Source: Flavobacteriales bacterium
Lineage (GTDB): Bacteria > Bacteroidota > Bacteroidia > Flavobacteriales_G > Salibacteraceae
NCBI GenBank assembly: GCA_003499525.1
Contig: DNTB01000069.1
Coordinates: 1 to 64,000, forward strand
Direction of reading: 5' to 3'
DNA: 64,000 bases
Numbering within the stretch: position 1 is the stretch's first letter; the number at the start of each line of letters is the position of its first letter. Shown here in pieces: positions 60,536 through 64,000 of this stretch. The notes under the pieces were generated by a model. That model had not been told where the DNA came from. It saw nothing but the letters and a program-made list of their open reading frames with translations, and did no database searches. The position numbers were made by a program, and so were the translations under genes.

Positions 60536-61651
60536 TTGGATAACCTGAATATCATATCATTCGATATCCCATATCCTGCGAATTATGGAGGTGTAATTGA
60601 TGTATTTTATAAGATCAAGGCCTTAGCTGCACTTGGAACTAAAGTTCATTTGCATTGTTTCGAATATGGAAGGAAACATGCCATAGAACTCGAAACCATA
60701 ACAGAGTCTGTTCATTATTACAAAAGAAACCTGTCCAGAAAACTCCTGCTTTATCGTCAACCATTCATCGTTCTTTCCCGCCGGGATAATAATTTAATTC
60801 AGAGGGTTCTAGAAGAAGAATATCCCGTTTTTATGGAAGGGTTGCACAACACTTTCCTTTTGTCTGATGAACGATTTAGTGGGCGTACTAAACTTGTTCG
60901 AACGCACAATATTGAGCACGAGTATTACAGGAATTTGGCTAAAATTGAGGATAAACGTTATCGAAAACTGTTTTATAATTCAGAGGCATCAAAACTCGCG
61001 AAGTATGAGCCCATACTTGATCGGGCCGATGAAATTCTTACCATATCAGAAAGGGATCATACCTATTTTCAAAGGAATTACTCTAACGTTTCCTTAGTTC
61101 CTGCTTTTCACCCCTTTGAAAATGTTGATATACAAAAGGGAACGGGCAAATATGCTTTGTATCACGGAAACCTCTCGGTATCAGAGAATGAGAATGTAGC
61201 TTCTTATCTTGTTCAAGAAGTCTTCGCAGTCCTGAAACTACCTCTGGTTATCGCAGGGCTCAACCCCTCAAATCAACTTAAACGCTTAGTAGCAGAGTAT
61301 AAAAATGTCACTCTAATTCGAAACCCTTCTGAGCAGGAAATGTTACAGCTTATTCAGGAGGCTCAGATTCTCTTAAACATTGCATCTCAAACGGCTGGAG
61401 TCAAGATCAAATTACTCCACTCTCTCTTCAATGGCAGACATGTAATTGCCAACCGTAAGATGGTTCAGGGTAGTGGTCTTGATGAGCTCTGCAGATTGGC
61501 AAATACCACAGAACAAATTATTCACGCAATTCATGATTTGGAGGACAAACCCATCTCAAACGACATCCGCGATCGCCGTCAAAAAGTTTTGGATGAAAAA
61601 TATAATAACCGAAACAATGCGCGAAAAATCCAAATATTAGCCTTCCAGTGA
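60536..61651 (+). CDS. Glycosyltransferase, GT4-like
   Basis: 371 aa GT-B fold enzyme. The N-terminal half has the typical start with PYPANYGGVIDVFYKIKAL and later RTHNIEHEYY; the C-terminal half has YHGNLSVSENENV, IAGLNPS and a nucleotide-sugar site near VKIKLLHSLFNGRHVIAN. The acceptor is unknown. The start is a TTG at 60536, since no ATG precedes the glycine-rich loop. Convergent with the second glycosyltransferase, with a 15-base overlap. Confidence 0.83.
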   Translation: MDNLNIISFDIPYPANYGGVIDVFYKIKALAALGTKVHLHCFEYGRKHAIELETITESVHYYKRNLSRKLLLYRQPFIVLSRRDNNLIQRVLEEEYPVFMEGLHNTFLLSDERFSGRTKLVRTHNIEHEYYRNLAKIEDKRYRKLFYNSEASKLAKYEPILDRADEILTISERDHTYFQRNYSNVSLVPAFHPFENVDIQKGTGKYALYHGNLSVSENENVASYLVQEVFAVLKLPLVIAGLNPSNQLKRLVAEYKNVTLIRNPSEQEMLQLIQEAQILLNIASQTAGVKIKLLHSLFNGRHVIANRKMVQGSGLDELCRLANTTEQIIHAIHDLEDKPISNDIRDRRQKVLDEKYNNRNNARKIQILAFQ

Positions 61652-62731
61652 GGCATAAATATCCAGGAGAGTTTTCTCATTCTGCTGCCAATTGTATTTT
61701 TTTCTTGCCTCCAATGCATTGTTTCTCAATCTTGACCTCAGGAGATCATCTTCTAGTATTGAACGAATACCTTTTTCGAGGTCACCGGGAGAAGTGGATG
61801 CAACAAGCTGTGCTACTTCAAATTCAGCATTAAATTTTCTGTATTCCGGATAGTCCATGGCTATCTGAGGGATTCCGGCGTGTATGTAATCGAAGAACCG
61901 ATTGGCCAGAGAGTGGTAGTGACTTAAACCTTCTTTGTCAAATATGGTCAGTCCTAACTGGGCTTTGCACGTAATTTCAGGCAAATCTTCCGGCTCAACA
62001 AAACCTCTGAACTCCACTTTGTGATCTACCTCATATTCAATAGCAAGTTGCTTCAGGTCTTCATAAATATCACCAATACCGCAGATGATTAATTTGTATT
62101 GAAGATTTTTCATGGCCTCAATTAATTGAGGAAGTCCTCTTCCATGGTTTACAGAACCCTGGTACAAGATGTAAGACTCTGTTCTATCACAGTCAAGAGT
62201 GCGATCACTTAAGCGAGTTACATTACGGACAATACTGAAATCTACATGGTACTTTTTTTTAAATAATTCAGCATAGCCCTTAGATACCGTATAGGCTGCA
62301 TCCGATTGAGGTACCATGGTACGCTCTATCCATTTCCATACTGATTTTACTAGCTTTCTGTGAACCACTTCTTCCTGTTCGGTAAAATATTCATGAGCGT
62401 CGTAGACCAACTTTTTCCGTTTGATTTTTGCAGCCAAGAAGGCAGCTGGTAAAGTATCCAGATCATTAGCGTTGACCACATCGAATCTTGCTCGGATTAA
62501 AAGCAGGAAGAGCCGGAAATTATGTTCGGCATAGAATAGAAAGCCGGTGTTAAAAAAGTTTCGTATTCTGCGTTGGTGAAACTTCTTTTCGCGCAGCGGT
62601 ATGGAGTGTTTCCTATATCTTCCAACCAGCAATACATTGTATCCGTTTTCTGCCAGAGCAGTGCAGATACGATTCATGCGCTGGTCCTGAGACAAGTCAT
62701 TGGTAACCAGACTGATAACTCTGGTTTTCAT
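61637..62731 (-). CDS. Glycosyltransferase, GT4 family
   Basis: 364 aa GT-B fold glycosyltransferase. N-terminal domain with LVTNDLSQDQRMNR and VNANDLDTLPAAF, then LVYDAHEYFTEQEE, and the C-terminal donor-binding part with YQGSVNHGRGLPQLIEAM and a late HSLANRFFDYIHAGIPQIA. Substrates unknown. Its start overlaps the stop of the formyltransferase gene by four bases (ATGA), so both probably work on the same surface sugar. Confidence 0.86.
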   Translation of the reverse strand: MKTRVISLVTNDLSQDQRMNRICTALAENGYNVLLVGRYRKHSIPLREKKFHQRRIRNFFNTGFLFYAEHNFRLFLLLIRARFDVVNANDLDTLPAAFLAAKIKRKKLVYDAHEYFTEQEEVVHRKLVKSVWKWIERTMVPQSDAAYTVSKGYAELFKKKYHVDFSIVRNVTRLSDRTLDCDRTESYILYQGSVNHGRGLPQLIEAMKNLQYKLIICGIGDIYEDLKQLAIEYEVDHKVEFRGFVEPEDLPEITCKAQLGLTIFDKEGLSHYHSLANRFFDYIHAGIPQIAMDYPEYRKFNAEFEVAQLVASTSPGDLEKGIRSILEDDLLRSRLRNNALEARKKYNWQQNEKTLLDIYASLEG

Positions 62732-63504
62732 AGCAGTTCTTTGAGTTGGCTTCTCCAATTCTCCTTGACTTGAATCAGTTTCTTATTTACTTTAAAAAAC
62801 GGCCCGGGATGAGGAGGGAAATAGGTGGCCCTGATATGCCGATCAATACGATGTGCAGGCCAATGGACATCGATTATGTTGAGCTCACTGATGTCCTTCC
62901 TTAAATGAAAACCCGGTCGTCGTGAAGAGTAAAAATCAGATTGAGGTATGGGATGGTAGTCTTCATGGATCAGCTTATAAATGCTCAGGTCAAACAGCTT
63001 TTTTGATTCAGATACAGTCTGTTCATAGAGCTCGCGTACCGTAATATTCGGCCCGATGGCGAATCGTCGTTCAAATAAAATGTCTCCACCGTCTATTTTG
63101 GTACTCATTCGATGTAGAGTTGTACCAAACTCCTTAGCCTGATCTGCTATAGCAAAAGAAAACTGATTGCATCCACGATATTCTGGTAACGGTGCCATGT
63201 GGAGGTTGAAGGAATCCTTCCTTGCTTTTTTGAGGTGAGCAGCTGCAAGTATTTGGTGATATTGAACCGAGACCAAATAGTCAACATCATGGTGAGCCAG
63301 CAAATCATCAAGATCTTCAATTATATTTATTCCATTTTCCCTGGCTAAATGAAAGATGCTCTGCGTTCCCTGGTCGCTGCGGGATGTATTCGTAAGTACA
63401 CCAGAAAGAATTAAGTCTCCTTTGCGATGTATATCAACAAGTGTTGTAAGACAATGCAGACCGATGCTTTTACTTCCAAGAAAGATTACAGAGGGAGGAA
63501 TCAT
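62728..63504 (-). CDS. Formyltransferase-family enzyme (sugar N-formyltransferase or Fmt-like)
   Basis: 258 aa. The formyl_trans_N core is seen with FLGSKSIGLHCL at the N-terminus, the catalytic NLHMAPLPEYRG (Asn and His) and the Asp of STKIDGGDILF; a small C-terminal domain follows. It is shorter than methionyl-tRNA formyltransferase and is coupled to a glycosyltransferase gene, which suggests 10-formyl-THF-dependent formylation of an amino sugar for surface glycan. The ATG at 63504 gives the family start. Confidence 0.82.
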   Translation of the reverse strand: MIPPSVIFLGSKSIGLHCLTTLVDIHRKGDLILSGVLTNTSRSDQGTQSIFHLARENGINIIEDLDDLLAHHDVDYLVSVQYHQILAAAHLKKARKDSFNLHMAPLPEYRGCNQFSFAIADQAKEFGTTLHRMSTKIDGGDILFERRFAIGPNITVRELYEQTVSESKKLFDLSIYKLIHEDYHPIPQSDFYSSRRPGFHLRKDISELNIIDVHWPAHRIDRHIRATYFPPHPGPFFKVNKKLIQVKENWRSQLKELL

Positions 63505-63588
63505 CAATGTCGAGTTGCTAACGGACCGACCAAAATAACTTTTTAATCTCCTACACTGAAGCACTCAGGGCCGTTCTATTTTTAAGCC

Positions 63589-64000
63589 ATGAATAGTTCT
63601 ATAGTAAAAACATCGCTCAAGCCCTATAATACTTTCGGAATTGATGTTTCCGCACAAAAAATTCTCAATTGGAAATCTGAAGAAGAAGTTGAAGTTTTTT
63701 TTAAAGGTGGAGACCGTAATGTTTTAGTACTGGGTGGTGGTAGTAATGTACTTTTTATAAAAGATATTGATAGAACGGTTGTTCTCAATCGAATAAAAGG
63801 AATAGAGATAATCAACGAGTCTGATGAAAGCGTAGAAATAAGAGTGGGAGCCGGAGAAGACTGGCATGAATTTGTTCTTTACTGTCTTGATCAGGGATGG
63901 GGAGGTGTTGAAAATCTTAGCCTGATTCCGGGTTGTATTGGGGCATCTCCAATTCAGAATATAGGAGCGTATGGCGTTGAGATAAAGGATGTTTTGCTCC
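63589..64000 (+). CDS. murB: UDP-N-acetylenolpyruvoylglucosamine reductase (N-terminal part, cut by window edge)
   Basis: Reduces UDP-GlcNAc-enolpyruvate to UDP-MurNAc in peptidoglycan synthesis, with FAD. About 137 residues are present. SLKPYNTFGIDV at the N-terminus, the FAD loop LGGGSNVLF near 46-54 and SLIPGCIGASPIQNIGAYG near 108-126 are family marks. A near-consensus -7 box (TATTTTTA at 63577-63584) ends four bases before the ATG. Divergent from the formyltransferase gene. Confidence 0.95.
   Translation, partial: MNSSIVKTSLKPYNTFGIDVSAQKILNWKSEEEVEVFFKGGDRNVLVLGGGSNVLFIKDIDRTVVLNRIKGIEIINESDESVEIRVGAGEDWHEFVLYCLDQGWGGVENLSLIPGCIGASPIQNIGAYGVEIKDVLL

Overview
The window is a 64 kb piece of a Bacteroidetes chromosome, most likely from the Flavobacteriales or a close marine relative. 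The evidence is the combination of a mitochondrial-type aconitase, SurE/LpxB/ComEC/SpoIID in one run, DUF3822 beside rsmD, a gliding-motility/T9SS-type C-terminal domain, a DnaX without its zinc-binding cysteines, and above all many promoters with the Bacteroidetes -7 box TAnnTTTG. Genes are packed tightly, with many 1-4 base overlaps and many convergent 3' ends that overlap. I see no prophage, insertion sequence, CRISPR array or rRNA; the only accessory-looking part is around 25.9-28.5 kb.

Layout. 1-7.7 kb: ftsH (cut by the window edge) and rsfS divergent from birA; pyrE with a SRPBCC protein divergent from a Nudix hydrolase; then a minus-strand operon of a membrane protein, DUF3822, rsmD, coaD and a secreted thioredoxin-like protein. 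7.8-14.8 kb: a RecD-like helicase and a PlsC-type acyltransferase; dnaX, split over two frames at a run of ten A; the rpsF-rpsR-rplI operon; an OmpH-like lipoprotein, a DUF4924-type protein and a metallo-beta-lactamase-fold enzyme. 14.8-20.2 kb: surE, a small membrane protein, lpxB, spoIID-like and comEC on the minus strand. 20.2-24 kb: DUF4139 protein, TrmH-type methyltransferase, hotdog thioesterase, acyltransferase.

24-28.6 kb: a LytS/LytTR two-component system, then two paralogous small secreted proteins whose promoters share phased direct repeats resembling LytTR operators, then a higBA toxin-antitoxin pair set between two copies of the tRNA-Lys terminator region, next to tRNA-Lys(TTT) itself. 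28.6-37.7 kb: aroK, a PyrR-like phosphoribosyltransferase, a TPMT-type methyltransferase, a B12-dependent ribonucleotide reductase with a terminator-like hairpin in its leader, a mechanosensitive channel, DUF1801, an ABC permease, and a sulfotransferase-like lipoprotein that lacks histidines I expect. 37.8-47.4 kb: nadA-nadB, aconitase, an alpha/beta hydrolase, an OmpA-family protein, a UMF1-type transporter and lhgO. 47.4-54.7 kb: an unknown protein, a Ppx/GppA phosphatase, a small lipoprotein with purB, an ECF sigma factor with an overlapping anti-sigma-like T9SS-domain protein, and gyrB. 54.8-64 kb: an outer-membrane barrel and a giant TPR protein in one operon, an FtsE-like ATPase, two glycosyltransferases, a sugar formyltransferase-like enzyme and murB (cut by the window edge).

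Most of the content is housekeeping: NAD, pyrimidine, purine, shikimate, CoA and biotin metabolism, ribosome assembly, replication and envelope building. The points most worth following up are the dnaX frameshift site, the shared LytTR-like operators, the higBA segment at the tRNA-Lys 3' end, a set of promoters placed exactly four bases before the start codon (leaderless mRNAs), and the possible attenuator in front of the B12-dependent reductase. All functional calls rest on reading the sequence and on family knowledge; no searches were run.
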